From: Rhizobium aethiopicum
GTDB taxonomy: Bacteria > Pseudomonadota > Alphaproteobacteria > Rhizobiales > Rhizobiaceae
DNA: 64,000 bases
Assembly: GCF_014197535.1 (NCBI RefSeq)
Contig: NZ_JACIFV010000005.1
Coordinates: 248,001-312,000 of the forward strand
Reading direction: 5' to 3'
A model generated the notes under the pieces. The model saw only the letters and a program-made list of their open reading frames with translations. It was not told where the DNA came from and did no database searches. Below, in pieces: positions 1 to 9,227 of this stretch. How positions within the stretch are numbered: the first letter of the stretch is position 1; the number at the start of each line of letters is the position of its first letter. A program made the position numbers and the translations under genes.

Positions 1-1
1 G

Positions 2-1330
2 GTGCCGCAGGGAAAACCGCGTGCGGCGATCCGCGCCGGAGTCGGCATGGTGCACCAGCATTTCTCGCTGGCGCCCAATCTGACGGTGCTTGAAAATGTC
101 ATGACCGGCACCGAAAAACTATGGTCCTGGCGTTCGGCAACGTCAGCGGCGCGCAAGAAGCTCCTGGCCATTTCCGAGCGCTTCGGCCTCACGGTCGATC
201 CTGACGCCCGCCTTGGCGATCTGTCGGTCGGCGAGCAGCAGCGGGTCGAGATCCTCAAGGCGCTCTACAACGACGCCCGTATCCTGATCCTCGACGAGCC
301 GACGGCGGTGCTGACCAACATCGAAGCCGAGCGGTTGTTCACGACACTGAAGGAAATGGCCCGCCAAGGCCTATCGCTGATCTTCATCTCGCACAAGCTC
401 GACGAGGTGATGGCCGCGGCCGACCGCATCGTGGTCTTACGCGGCGGCAAGATGGTCGCCGAACGCAGGGCATCGGAAACCAGCAAGGCGGAGCTGGCCG
501 AACTGATGGTCGGGCGCCGCGTCACCCGGCCCGTGCGCGAGCCGTCGGCACCCGGCGCCATCGCCCTCGAAGCGGAGGGTGTGACGGTGCGCACCGGCGG
601 CGTCGACCGGCTGAAATCGATCAGCTTCCGGCTGCATCAGGGAGAGATCCTCGGCATCATCGGCGTTTCGGGCAATGGCCAAGCGGCGCTGGCGCATCTT
701 CTGTCCGGCACGCTGGCGCGCAGCGGTGGCGACCTCAAGCTGTTCGGGGAAGCCGTCGGCAATCTCGGCGTCGCTGATGTCGTCGACGCCGGCATCGGCC
801 GCATTCCCGAAGACCGCAACCATGAAGGCGTGATCGGGGAAATGGCGATCTGGGAAAATGCAGTGCTGGAGCGCATTGCTTCGCCCGCCTTCTCGCGCCG
901 TGGTTTCGTCGATCGCAAGGCCGGCATGGCTTTCGCCAGAGAGATCATCGACGGGTTCGACGTTCGCGGCGGCGGCCCGGCCATCCGCACCCGGCTGCTT
1001 TCCGGCGGCAATATGCAGAAGCTGATCCTCGGGCGCAGCCTGTACCGGCGGCCGCGTATCCTGATTGCCGCACAGCCTGCCCGCGGTCTCGATGAAGGTG
1101 CGGTTGCCGCCGTGCACGCGCGCCTGCTCGAAGCGCGCCGGCAGGGGACCGCCGTGCTGCTGATCTCGGAGGATCTCGACGAGGTGATCGCGCTTGCCGA
1201 CCGTATCCAGGCGATCGTCGGCGGCCGCCTCTCGCCGCCGGTCGAGGCCGATGGCGCCGATGCCCGCAGGCTGGGGCTGATGATGGCCGGGGAATGGCAG
1301 GAAAACCCAGAGGCCGACCATGCGATTTGA
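2..1330 (+). CDS. ABC transporter ATP-binding protein, BMP/nucleoside type (5' partial)
   Basis: Tandem-domain ATPase of the RbsA/YufO class that powers the two permeases encoded just downstream. The first nucleotide-binding domain lacks its Walker A because the gene starts upstream of the window; the GTG at 2 is only the first in-frame codon available, not a true start. The first ABC signature (LSVGEQQRVEILKAL) and Walker B (ILILDEPTAVL) are visible near residues 74-104. The second domain begins near residue 187 and has a degenerate Walker A (GVSGNGQAA, Gln in place of Lys) and no catalytic Glu after Walker B (IAAQPARGLD), as is usual for the second site in this family. The stop overlaps the next ATG by 11 bases. 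The context (cytosine deaminase) suggests nucleoside or nucleobase import; the binding-protein gene is probably upstream, outside the window. Confidence 0.9.
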   Translation: MPQGKPRAAIRAGVGMVHQHFSLAPNLTVLENVMTGTEKLWSWRSATSAARKKLLAISERFGLTVDPDARLGDLSVGEQQRVEILKALYNDARILILDEPTAVLTNIEAERLFTTLKEMARQGLSLIFISHKLDEVMAAADRIVVLRGGKMVAERRASETSKAELAELMVGRRVTRPVREPSAPGAIALEAEGVTVRTGGVDRLKSISFRLHQGEILGIIGVSGNGQAALAHLLSGTLARSGGDLKLFGEAVGNLGVADVVDAGIGRIPEDRNHEGVIGEMAIWENAVLERIASPAFSRRGFVDRKAGMAFAREIIDGFDVRGGGPAIRTRLLSGGNMQKLILGRSLYRRPRILIAAQPARGLDEGAVAAVHARLLEARRQGTAVLLISEDLDEVIALADRIQAIVGGRLSPPVEADGADARRLGLMMAGEWQENPEADHAI

Positions 1331-2369
1331 GCGCCGCGAGCACCGCCCGCTTTCTCTGCTGATATTCACGCCTGTCGTCGCGGTCATTGCGGCGCTGGCG
1401 CTGGCCGGCATACTGATCGCGATTGCCGGCGCGCCTGTTCTCGATGCCTATTGGCGTATCCTGACTGGCGCCTTCGGCTCGCGACTGTCGGCGACCGAAA
1501 CGCTGACGCGGGCGACGCCGCTGATGCTGACAGGGCTTGCTGCCGCCGTTGCCTTCCGGGCGCGGCTCTGGAATATCGGCGCCGAGGGCCAGTTCTATCT
1601 CGGCGCCATTGCCGTTGCTGCGGCAAGTTCGAAACTGCTGGGCGACCTTCCCGCGCCCATCCTCATCCCGCTCCTGCTGCTGATCGGCGCCATCGCCGGC
1701 ATGGTGCTTATCCTGGTTCCGCTCTGGCTCAGGCTGCGCTTCTCTGTCGACGAGGTCGTCACCAGCCTGCTCCTGAACTTCATCGCCGTGCTTTTCGTCT
1801 CGATGCTGATCGACGGTGTTCTCAAGGATCCGCTCGCCTTCGGCTGGCCGCAATCGCAATCCGTCAGCGATCACGCCATGCTGCCGAAGCTGATCGCCCG
1901 ATCGCGCCTGCATATCGGCTTTGCGATCGCGATCGCACTGGCGGTCATCGTTCATCTGGTTCAATCGCGAACGGTGTTCGGCATGCAGTCCCGCGCCGCC
2001 GGCCTCAATCCCGCCGGCGCGGTCTTCGCAGGCGTTCCGCTCGGCAGAACGTTGGTGAAGGTCGCCTGTCTCTCGGGCGGGCTGGCGGGGCTTGCAGGAG
2101 CGGTCGAGGTTATGGGAGTCAAAGGGTATGTGACGACCGACCTGTCGCCCGGTTTCGGCTATGCCGGCATCGTCGTCGCCATGCTTGCCAACCTAAATCC
2201 GCTCGGCGTCGTCTTCGCTGCTATTTTCACGGCCACCATGTTCGTGGGCGCCGACGGCATGAGCCGCGGTCTCGGCATTCCGACCTATATCGCCGATGTC
2301 ACGGTAGCACTGTCGCTGCTGACGATGCTGATCGCGTTGTTCTTCACCCAATACAGGATCCGGCGATGA
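1320..2369 (+). CDS. ABC transporter permease, BMP/nucleoside type (first permease)
   Basis: 349-residue integral membrane protein of the BPD_transp_2 (LivH/RbsC-like) permease family. It has a cytoplasmic N-terminus followed by about eight to ten hydrophobic segments, beginning with the one at residues 15-40. The stretch RLWNIGAEGQFYLGAIA is typical of the YufP/NupB permeases that pair with a BmpA-like lipoprotein. The start overlaps the ATPase gene by 11 bases and the stop overlaps the next permease as ATGA, so the three are translated as one unit. Substrate is inferred from the downstream cytosine deaminase: a pyrimidine nucleoside or base. Confidence 0.9.
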   Translation: MRFERREHRPLSLLIFTPVVAVIAALALAGILIAIAGAPVLDAYWRILTGAFGSRLSATETLTRATPLMLTGLAAAVAFRARLWNIGAEGQFYLGAIAVAAASSKLLGDLPAPILIPLLLLIGAIAGMVLILVPLWLRLRFSVDEVVTSLLLNFIAVLFVSMLIDGVLKDPLAFGWPQSQSVSDHAMLPKLIARSRLHIGFAIAIALAVIVHLVQSRTVFGMQSRAAGLNPAGAVFAGVPLGRTLVKVACLSGGLAGLAGAVEVMGVKGYVTTDLSPGFGYAGIVVAMLANLNPLGVVFAAIFTATMFVGADGMSRGLGIPTYIADVTVALSLLTMLIALFFTQYRIRR

Positions 2370-3310
2370 CGCAGCTGTTCGACATTGTCGCCTCCGCCGG
2401 CCTCTGGGCGGCAATTCTGCGAATCGCCACGCCGCTGATCTTCGGCACGCTCGGCGCCCTGCTGTGCGAACGGGCCGGCGTGCTCAATCTCGGCATCGAA
2501 GGCATCATGACCTTCGGGGCGATGATCGGCTGGCTGTCGGTCTATCACGGCGCCGATCTCTGGACCGGTCTACTGATTGCGGCCGTGGCCGGCGGCCTGT
2601 TCGGCTTGCTGCATGCGGGGCTGACGGTGACACTCGGCCTCTCGCAGCATGTCGCCGGCCTTGGCGTCACGCTCTTTGCTTCGAGTTTCAGCTATTATGT
2701 CTTCCGGCTGATCGTGCCGCTTGCCAATACGCCGCCCACCATTGTGCCGTTCCAGCCGATCGCCATTCCCGGCCTATCGACGCTGCCTTTCATCGGTCCC
2801 GCCTTCTTCACGCAGACGGCACCGACCTATCTTGCGATAGGCATCGCCCTCCTGATGGCCTACATTATCTTCCGCACGCCGGTGGGGCTTGCAATCCGCA
2901 TGACCGGCGAGAACCCGCATGCGGCGGAAGCCCAGGGCGTCAATCCGATGAAGGTGCGTTACGGCGCGGTCATCGCCGGCAGCGCGCTGATGGGAATGGG
3001 CGGCGCCTTCCTGACCTTGTCGGCGTTCAACAGCTTCTTTCCGACCATGGTGCAGGGGCGCGGATGGATCTGCATCGCGCTGGTCGTCTTCGCCTCCTGG
3101 CGGCCGGGCCGCGCCCTGTTCGGCGCCCTGCTCTTCGCCTTCTTCGATGCCTTCCAACTTCGGCTGCAAACTGTGCTGAGCGGGCTGGTGCCCTATCAGC
3201 TCTTCCTGATGACGCCCTATATTCTCTCCATCGCCGCGCTTGCCGTCATGGCCCGCCGTGCCCGTGTTCCGCAGGCGCTGATGCAGCCCTATCGCCGCGG
3301 CGAGCGCTGA
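2366..3310 (+). CDS. ABC transporter permease, BMP/nucleoside type (second permease)
   Basis: 314-residue second permease, YufQ/NupC-like. It starts at the ATG within the ATGA overlap with the preceding gene. The motif ERAGVLNLGIEGIMTFGAM near residues 39-57 is the family hallmark, and hydrophobic segments run through the whole length. It should pair with the 1320-2369 product as a heterodimeric channel fed by the tandem ATPase. It ends 26 bases before the cytosine deaminase gene, which suggests import and deamination are coexpressed. Confidence 0.9.
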   Translation: MTQLFDIVASAGLWAAILRIATPLIFGTLGALLCERAGVLNLGIEGIMTFGAMIGWLSVYHGADLWTGLLIAAVAGGLFGLLHAGLTVTLGLSQHVAGLGVTLFASSFSYYVFRLIVPLANTPPTIVPFQPIAIPGLSTLPFIGPAFFTQTAPTYLAIGIALLMAYIIFRTPVGLAIRMTGENPHAAEAQGVNPMKVRYGAVIAGSALMGMGGAFLTLSAFNSFFPTMVQGRGWICIALVVFASWRPGRALFGALLFAFFDAFQLRLQTVLSGLVPYQLFLMTPYILSIAALAVMARRARVPQALMQPYRRGER

Positions 3311-3336
3311 GACCGTCCACATCCAACGAGGCCCCG

Positions 3337-4626
3337 ATGTTCGATCTGATCGTCAGAAACGCAAATCTCCCTGATGGCCGCACCGGCATCGATATCGGCA
3401 TCGAGGGCGATAGGATCATCGCCGTCGAGCGCAATCTCCTGGCGCAGGCGGGCGAAGAAATCGATGCAATCGGCAGGCTGGTCAGCCCGCCTTTTGTCGA
3501 TCCGCATTTTCATATGGACGCCACTTTGTCGCTCGGCTTGCCGCGCATGAACGTCTCCGGCACTCTGCTCGAAGGCATCGCGCTTTGGGGCGAGTTGCGC
3601 CCCATCGTGACAAGGGAAGAACTGGTCGACCGCGCGTTGCGCTATTGCGATCTGGCGGTGACGCAAGGCCTGCTCTTCATCCGCAGCCATGTCGATACCA
3701 GTGATCCCAGGCTGGTGACCGTCGAGGCGATGATCGAGGTCCGTGAGAGGGTCGCGCCCTATATCGACCTGCAACTGGTCGCCTTTCCGCAGGACGGCTA
3801 TTACCGTTCGCCAGGCGCCATCGATGCGCTCAACCGAGCGCTCGACATGGGCGTCGATATCGTCGGCGGCATTCCGCACTTCGAGCGGACGATGGGCGAA
3901 GGGACGGCCTCGGTCGAGGCGCTCTGCCGCATCGCTGCCGATCGCGGCCTGCCGGTCGACATGCATTGCGACGAAACCGACGATCCGCTCTCGCGCCATA
4001 TCGAGACGCTGGCGGCTGAGACCATCCGCTTCGGCCTGCAGGGACGTGTCGCCGGCTCGCATCTGACCTCGATGCATTCGATGGACAATTATTATGTCTC
4101 GAAACTCATTCCGCTGATGGCGGAGGCTAAGATCAACGTCATTCCCAATCCGCTGATCAACATCATGCTGCAGGGCCGGCACGACGCCTATCCGAAACGC
4201 CGCGGCATGACCCGCGTAAGGGAATTGATGGATGCCGGGCTCAACGTCTCCTTCGGGCACGATTGCGTCATGGACCCGTGGTATTCGATGGGATCGGGCG
4301 ACATGCTGGAGGTCGGCCATATGGCGATCCATGTCGCGCAGATGGCAGGCATCGACGACAAGAAGAAGATCTTCGACGCCCTGACCGTCAATTCGGCGAA
4401 GACGATGGGGCTTGCAGGCTACGGCTTGGAGAAGGGATGCAACGCCGACCTGGTCATCCTTCAGGCGAGCGATCCGCTGGAAGCGCTGCGGCTGAAGCCG
4501 AACCGGCTGGCGGTGATCCGCCGCGGCAAGGTCGTCGCCCGCTCGGCCCCGCGCATCGGCGAGCTTTTCCTGGACGGGCGTCCGGCCCGCATCGACGGTG
4601 GCCTGGATTACGCACCGCGCTATTGA
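3337..4626 (+). CDS. codA: Cytosine deaminase / amidohydrolase family
   Basis: 429-residue amidohydrolase, close to the length of E. coli CodA (427). It hydrolyses cytosine, or a related ring such as isocytosine or creatinine, to the keto product and ammonia in the cytosol. All metal and catalytic positions expected for the CodA group are present: H57-x-H59 in DPHFHMD, H210 and E213 in MHCDE, H242 in GSHLTS and D309 in SFGHD. The start is the ATG at 3337, 26 bases after the permease stop. As the last gene of the transporter operon it likely converts imported cytosine to uracil. The 3' end overlaps the convergent methyltransferase gene by 7 bases. Substrate within the CodA/AtzB-like superfamily is inferred. 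Confidence 0.85.
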   Translation: MFDLIVRNANLPDGRTGIDIGIEGDRIIAVERNLLAQAGEEIDAIGRLVSPPFVDPHFHMDATLSLGLPRMNVSGTLLEGIALWGELRPIVTREELVDRALRYCDLAVTQGLLFIRSHVDTSDPRLVTVEAMIEVRERVAPYIDLQLVAFPQDGYYRSPGAIDALNRALDMGVDIVGGIPHFERTMGEGTASVEALCRIAADRGLPVDMHCDETDDPLSRHIETLAAETIRFGLQGRVAGSHLTSMHSMDNYYVSKLIPLMAEAKINVIPNPLINIMLQGRHDAYPKRRGMTRVRELMDAGLNVSFGHDCVMDPWYSMGSGDMLEVGHMAIHVAQMAGIDDKKKIFDALTVNSAKTMGLAGYGLEKGCNADLVILQASDPLEALRLKPNRLAVIRRGKVVARSAPRIGELFLDGRPARIDGGLDYAPRY

Positions 4627-5411
4627 GACGCGTCGACGCCTGCTCGGCGAGCTGTGATGATCCAGGCGCGGGAGTCGAAAAAGATACCCTCCGGCGTTAT
4701 ATGCGCCTCCAGCAAATCGCGCAGCCGCTGCAGCGCTTTGCCGGGCGCTTCATCGGTGTGGGCGAGCGCGTCCTTCACCAGATAGAGGCCGGCGAGCGCC
4801 TCCGACGCCGCATCGACGTTCGGTCCATAGTAGACCGGCTCTCGCACGTCGGCAAAGTCGATCGACGTAAAACCTGCTGCGCTCAAAAGGTCCTTCGCAA
4901 TGGTAGGATCGCCAAGCGAAAACGGATCGGGACCACCTGCCGAAACCGCAGTTCCGGGCGTCAGGGCCTGCCGTATGGCGCCAGACCACGGGTTACGCTC
5001 CCGGCTTTGCCATACCATCCACACAAGGCGCGCGCCCGACCGCATCGCCCGGCCGATATTGGCAAAGGCGGCTGCCGGATCGGCAAAAAACATCACGCCG
5101 AACCGGCTGATGCAGAGATCGAAGCCGCCAGCCGGAAATGCGTAGACTTGCGCGTCTGCCTGCTCAAACACCACATTTCGCAACCCCTCGTCAGCACTCC
5201 GTCGCCTTGCGACTTCGAGCATCTCAGCTGATGTATCCACCCCGACCACTTCTCCCTGTGATGCGGCGCGGGCGGCCTCGCGCGTTGTCTGTCCCGCGCC
5301 GCAGCCGATATCGAGCACTAGGTCATTCGGGCCAACGCCGGCAGCAACTCGGAGGTGCCGATTGTGTCTCGCCAGTTCCGCGTCGTAAAAGTCGGCACGA
5401 TCCAATGCCAT
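4620..5411 (-). CDS. SAM-dependent methyltransferase, class I
   Basis: About 263 residues, Methyltransf_11/25 fold. Motif I is VLDIGCGAGQT, followed by an acidic strand end (VVGVDTSAEML), the motif EQADAQVYAFP, and a post-motif FDLCISRFGVMFFADP typical of small-molecule methyltransferases of the UbiE/arsenite group. The start is uncertain: ATG at 5411 has GAGGG only two bases upstream, while an in-frame GTG lies at 5420. It is convergent with cytosine deaminase (7-base overlap) and divergent from the hydrolase at 5560. The substrate cannot be predicted. Confidence 0.85.
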   Translation of the reverse strand: MALDRADFYDAELARHNRHLRVAAGVGPNDLVLDIGCGAGQTTREAARAASQGEVVGVDTSAEMLEVARRRSADEGLRNVVFEQADAQVYAFPAGGFDLCISRFGVMFFADPAAAFANIGRAMRSGARLVWMVWQSRERNPWSGAIRQALTPGTAVSAGGPDPFSLGDPTIAKDLLSAAGFTSIDFADVREPVYYGPNVDAASEALAGLYLVKDALAHTDEAPGKALQRLRDLLEAHITPEGIFFDSRAWIITARRAGVDASQ

Positions 5412-5559
5412 AACCCTCACTTTAATTTGTTCGAGGATTGATCGTCAGTCTGATGCGTAGAGGGGTCTTCGCATGCCAAGCCTCTCAAACAGATTGCACA
5501 TTAGGATCAGTCATGCAAGATGGGGACTAGTTGCATACTGCAATCGGACAAGGTGAGAT

Positions 5560-6426
5560 ATGGAAATGACCGGAGCAACTCTCGTCGCCGAAAAGATCAT
5601 CGCATTCGAAGATGCGCAGCTGCACACCCAGGCCTTCGGCGATCCGGCCCACCCGCCCGTGTTGTTGATCATGGGAGTGATGTCTTCGATGCTGTGGTGG
5701 CCGGAAAGGTTCTGTGAGGAACTCGCCGCCCAAGGGCGCTACGTCATCCGTTACGACCAGCGCGACACCGGCCTTTCCACCTGTTATCCACCGGGCGAGC
5801 CGGACTATTCGTTCAGCGATCTGGCCGACGATGCCATCGCCATTCTCGACGGATATGGAATTGAAGCCGCGCATCTTGTGGGCATGTCGATGGGCGGTTT
5901 CCTGGCACAAGAGGCCGCATTGCGTCACCCCCGGCGCGTGCGAACACTCACCGTGATCAGCTCGTCGCCGCTTGGAGTCGACGGCCTGCCTTCTTCGACC
6001 AAAGCCTACCAGGAGCATTCCGCCGCTGCCGAAAGCCTCGACTGGTCGGATCTAGGGGCCATTTCCGATTTCCTGCGTCGCGATTCAGCCATGCTGGCCG
6101 GCACCAGGCATCCGCACGATGCCGAGGCGGCGAGTGCCCTCATCGCACGCGACATGGGCCGGACCGCGTCCTTCGCCAGTGCGACCAACCATTTCATGCT
6201 GTTGAGCGAGGACAAGGCGGCCACGCTGCATGCGTCCCGCATCGACGTGCCGGTTCTCGTAATCCACGGTACGTCGGACCCGCTTTTCCCGATCGAACAC
6301 GGAGAAGCCTTCATCCGTGTCGCGCCGACCGCCCAACTGCAACGGATTGCTGGCGGGGGGCATGAAATTCACGATCAGGACGTCGACGAAATGGTGCGTG
6401 TCATCGCCGATCACACCGGGTTCTGA
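5560..6426 (+). CDS. Alpha/beta hydrolase
   Basis: 288-residue alpha/beta hydrolase fold protein. The nucleophile elbow is GMSMGG with Ser110; the likely acid is Asp240 (HGTSDPLFP) and the base His268 (GGGHEIHDQD). The oxyanion region is LLIMGVMSSMLWW, and the RYDQRDTGLS segment resembles the DhmA/aclacinomycin methylesterase-like group (RdmC family). AAGGTGAGAT precedes the ATG, which favours this start. It is transcribed away from the methyltransferase and faces msrA. Substrate unknown, probably an ester. Confidence 0.85.
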   Translation: MEMTGATLVAEKIIAFEDAQLHTQAFGDPAHPPVLLIMGVMSSMLWWPERFCEELAAQGRYVIRYDQRDTGLSTCYPPGEPDYSFSDLADDAIAILDGYGIEAAHLVGMSMGGFLAQEAALRHPRRVRTLTVISSSPLGVDGLPSSTKAYQEHSAAAESLDWSDLGAISDFLRRDSAMLAGTRHPHDAEAASALIARDMGRTASFASATNHFMLLSEDKAATLHASRIDVPVLVIHGTSDPLFPIEHGEAFIRVAPTAQLQRIAGGGHEIHDQDVDEMVRVIADHTGF

Positions 6427-6494
6427 CCCGCCTGCTGAGAGCCGGACGTGCCATGCACCCCGGCATTGTTTCCGGCATGCATGCACGAATTGCG

Positions 6495-7004
6495 TCAGGC
6501 GATCTTCTGGCGGGCCGGCAGTTTCCAGCCGGGCCGGACGAAGTGGCAGGTATAGCCGTTCGGAATCCGCTCCAGATAATCCTGGTGCTCGGGCTCGGCC
6601 TCCCAGAAATCGCTTACCGGCACGACTTCGGTGACGACCTTGCCGGGCCACAGGCCGGATGCGTCGACATCGGCGATCGTATCGCGGGCGACGCGTTCCT
6701 GCTCCGGGCTGGTGTAGAAGATCGCCGAGCGATAGCTCGTGCCGACGTCGTTGCCCTGGCGGTTGCGCGTGCTCGGGTCATGAATCTGGAAGAAGAATTC
6801 GAGGATTTCGCGGTAGCTGATCCGGGCGGGGTCGAAGATGATCTCGATCGCCTCGGCATGGGTCCCGTGGTTGCGGTAAGTGGCATTCGGCACATCGCCG
6901 CCGGTATAGCCGACGCGGGTCGAAATCACGCCCTTATAGCGGCGGATGAGGTCCTGCATGCCCCAGAAGCAGCCGCCGGCGAGCACTGCACGTTCTTCGG
7001 TCAT
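6495..7004 (-). CDS. msrA: Peptide methionine sulfoxide reductase MsrA
   Basis: 169-residue cytosolic MsrA that reduces the S-epimer of methionine sulfoxide in proteins using thioredoxin. The catalytic GGCFWG (Cys12) and the conserved [17 protein letters not shown] and FFQIHDPST blocks are all present. The ATG at 7004 is chosen because AAGGAGACATCCA lies directly upstream; a longer in-frame extension to 7073 lacks family similarity. Monocistronic as far as visible, with the hydrolase convergent on its 3' side. Confidence 0.96.
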   Translation of the reverse strand: MTEERAVLAGGCFWGMQDLIRRYKGVISTRVGYTGGDVPNATYRNHGTHAEAIEIIFDPARISYREILEFFFQIHDPSTRNRQGNDVGTSYRSAIFYTSPEQERVARDTIADVDASGLWPGKVVTEVVPVSDFWEAEPEHQDYLERIPNGYTCHFVRPGWKLPARQKIA

Positions 7005-7191
7005 TGGATGTCTCCTTGTTTCCCGAGAGATAGTGTCTCCCACCGCCGATTTCCATACGACGGAAATCAGCACAGCTGTGCAATTTCCTTCGAACGGGGC
7101 CGTCCTGTCATGCCGATGTTACGCGCCGGCGCTAGCAAAGTCGTGGACAATCCTGCGGAGGCTGAGCCTCGACACTTGATGGAGACGGGTT

Positions 7192-8337
7192 ATGAACAGG
7201 CGTGAATTTGTGATCGCATCGTCGGCTGCGGCCGGTCTTCTGGCTCTTCCGCGTTTCGCAGCGGCCGCGGCCGGCACGATCGACCTCTACAGCGGTTCGG
7301 ATGCCAACATCGTCGACCTCTGGAACAACATCATCCGCCCTGCCTTTGAAAAGGCCCATCCCGGCGTCGCCCTGAAGGTCACCGACGCCGGCGACAATAA
7401 CGGCCTGCGCGCCATCGCCGATCGCGCACTCGCAGCCCTGAAGACCAAGACCGATCCGCAGGCCGACCTGTTCGAGCAGTTCGATCCGCGTCTGCCGTCC
7501 GGCGGCATCGATGCCGGCCTCTGGGCCAAACTCTCCGCCGAAAACATCGAAGGCTATGACCGCATCAATCCGCTCGCCCTCGATACCGCCTATTCCCTTC
7601 CCTACCGCGGTTCGCAGGTCCTGCTCGCCTATGACAAGACCAAGCTGGATCCGAAGGATGCGCCAAAGAGCTGGGACCAGCTCACCACATGGATCAAGGC
7701 CAATCCGGGCCAGTTCATCTACAACAGGCCCGACAAGGGCGGCTCGGGCGGCAATTTCGTCCGCCGCGCCATCCATGAGGTCAATGGCCGCGATCCGAGC
7801 AAATTCAAGGTCGACAATTTCACCGCCGACTTTGCCAGCCAAGCCCTGACACCGGCCTGGAAGATCCTCAGCGATCTCGCCCCCTCGCTCTACGACAAGG
7901 GCGCCTATACATCAGGCAATACGCAGTCGATCCAACTGCTCGCCCAGGGCGTTGTCACCATGGTACCGGTCTGGTCGGACCAGGTGCTGCAGGCGATCGC
8001 CCAGGGCGTGCTGCCGGATACGACCGGCCTCGTGCAGTTCGGCGATCTCGCTCTTTGCGGCGGCTTCTCCAGCATCACCGTGTTCTCGAACGGCGCCAAC
8101 AAGGAAGCGGCCCTGAAGCTTGCCGCCTTCATGCTCACCAAGGAAATGCAGGAAGCGATCATCACCCAGATCGGCGGTTTCCCGGCCGTTTCTTGGGATC
8201 ACGTTTCCGACGATCTGCGCAAGAAATATGCCGACGTCATCCCCTCGACGATCCCGACCTTCCCGGGCGGCGATTGGGAAAAGGCGATCAACGACGGCTG
8301 GTATCGCAACGTCGCCCCCAACATCAGCCGCACCTGA
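7192..8337 (+). CDS. ABC transporter substrate-binding protein, spermidine/iron/thiamine-like
   Basis: 381-residue periplasmic binding protein of the extracellular solute-binding family 1/6 group. The N-terminus NRREFVIASSAAAGLLAL has a twin-arginine pair followed by a hydrophobic segment and AAAA-type cleavage region, so export may use Tat. The mature part starts near GTIDLYSGSD, and there is a YDKTKLDPKDAPKSWDQL segment typical of the PotD/FbpA/YnjB class. It is the first gene of a four-gene operon whose permease starts in a TGATG overlap with this stop. The ligand is not identifiable from sequence. Confidence 0.88.
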   Translation: MNRREFVIASSAAAGLLALPRFAAAAAGTIDLYSGSDANIVDLWNNIIRPAFEKAHPGVALKVTDAGDNNGLRAIADRALAALKTKTDPQADLFEQFDPRLPSGGIDAGLWAKLSAENIEGYDRINPLALDTAYSLPYRGSQVLLAYDKTKLDPKDAPKSWDQLTTWIKANPGQFIYNRPDKGGSGGNFVRRAIHEVNGRDPSKFKVDNFTADFASQALTPAWKILSDLAPSLYDKGAYTSGNTQSIQLLAQGVVTMVPVWSDQVLQAIAQGVLPDTTGLVQFGDLALCGGFSSITVFSNGANKEAALKLAAFMLTKEMQEAIITQIGGFPAVSWDHVSDDLRKKYADVIPSTIPTFPGGDWEKAINDGWYRNVAPNISRT

Positions 8338-9227
8338 TGTCCGCCGATCCTGCCCCGGCGGCCTGGCGTCGTCACAGATCCATCATCAGGGGGAGCGCGA
8401 TCGGGCTCCTCCTCGTCGCCCTGCCGGTGTTCCTGCTTGCGTGGTTGATCATCTTTCCTATTCTTTCGGCGGTCGTCGGCACGATCTTCGTCCGAGGGCC
8501 TGACGGGGCGACGGGCTTTTCGTTCGCCTCCTACCGCTTCTTCTTCACCGATGGCTACAGCCTCGCCAATCTCGGGGTGACGCTCTGGACCACCGCCGTC
8601 TGCGGCGTCCTGCTTCTGGCGATCGGGCTTCCGATCGCACTTTACCTCCGTTTCTCGCAGGGACGCCTTGCGGCCTATGTGCAGGGCCTGGCGATCTTCC
8701 CCATGTTCGTGCCGTCGATCATCCTCGCCTATGCGCTGATCAGGACCATCGGGCCGAACGGCACCGTCGACCTGCTGCTGAATTCTGTCGGCCTACCAAA
8801 ACTGCGTACGCCCTATCTGACGCCATGGGGACCGGTCATCGGTCTGGTCTGGGACAATCTTCCGCTTACGGTGCTGATGCTGACGGCCGGGCTCTCCTCC
8901 GTTTCGAACAGCGCCATCGAGGCTGCCCGCGATGTCGGCGCAAGGCCGTTGCGGGTCTTCGTCTCGATCATCCTGCCGCGGATGGGCAATTCGCTGCTGG
9001 TGACCGCCTCCTTCGCCGTGCTCGGCATCTTCTCCGCCTTCACCCTTCCCTATGTGCTCGGCCCGGCATCGCCTGAAATGATGGGGCCGTTCATGCAGCG
9101 CACCTTCGCCGATATGAACGATCCGCTTGATGCCATGACCCAGGCCGTCATCACTTTCGGTTTTTGTCTGGTCTTCGGCATCTTTTATATCAGATCGATC
9201 GCCCGCAACCGCGAGGCTAGGCCATGA
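8337..9227 (+). CDS. ABC transporter permease, spermidine/putrescine-like (first)
   Basis: 296-residue inner-membrane permease with about six helices. The EAA-like cytoplasmic loop reads EAARDVGARPLRVFVSIILPRMGNS near residues 192-216, the contact site for the ATPase. The start is the ATG in the TGATG overlap with the binding-protein stop; the longer reading frame upstream is a shadow of that gene. The stop overlaps the next permease as ATGA. Family BPD_transp_1, PotB-like. Confidence 0.9.
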   Translation: MSADPAPAAWRRHRSIIRGSAIGLLLVALPVFLLAWLIIFPILSAVVGTIFVRGPDGATGFSFASYRFFFTDGYSLANLGVTLWTTAVCGVLLLAIGLPIALYLRFSQGRLAAYVQGLAIFPMFVPSIILAYALIRTIGPNGTVDLLLNSVGLPKLRTPYLTPWGPVIGLVWDNLPLTVLMLTAGLSSVSNSAIEAARDVGARPLRVFVSIILPRMGNSLLVTASFAVLGIFSAFTLPYVLGPASPEMMGPFMQRTFADMNDPLDAMTQAVITFGFCLVFGIFYIRSIARNREARP

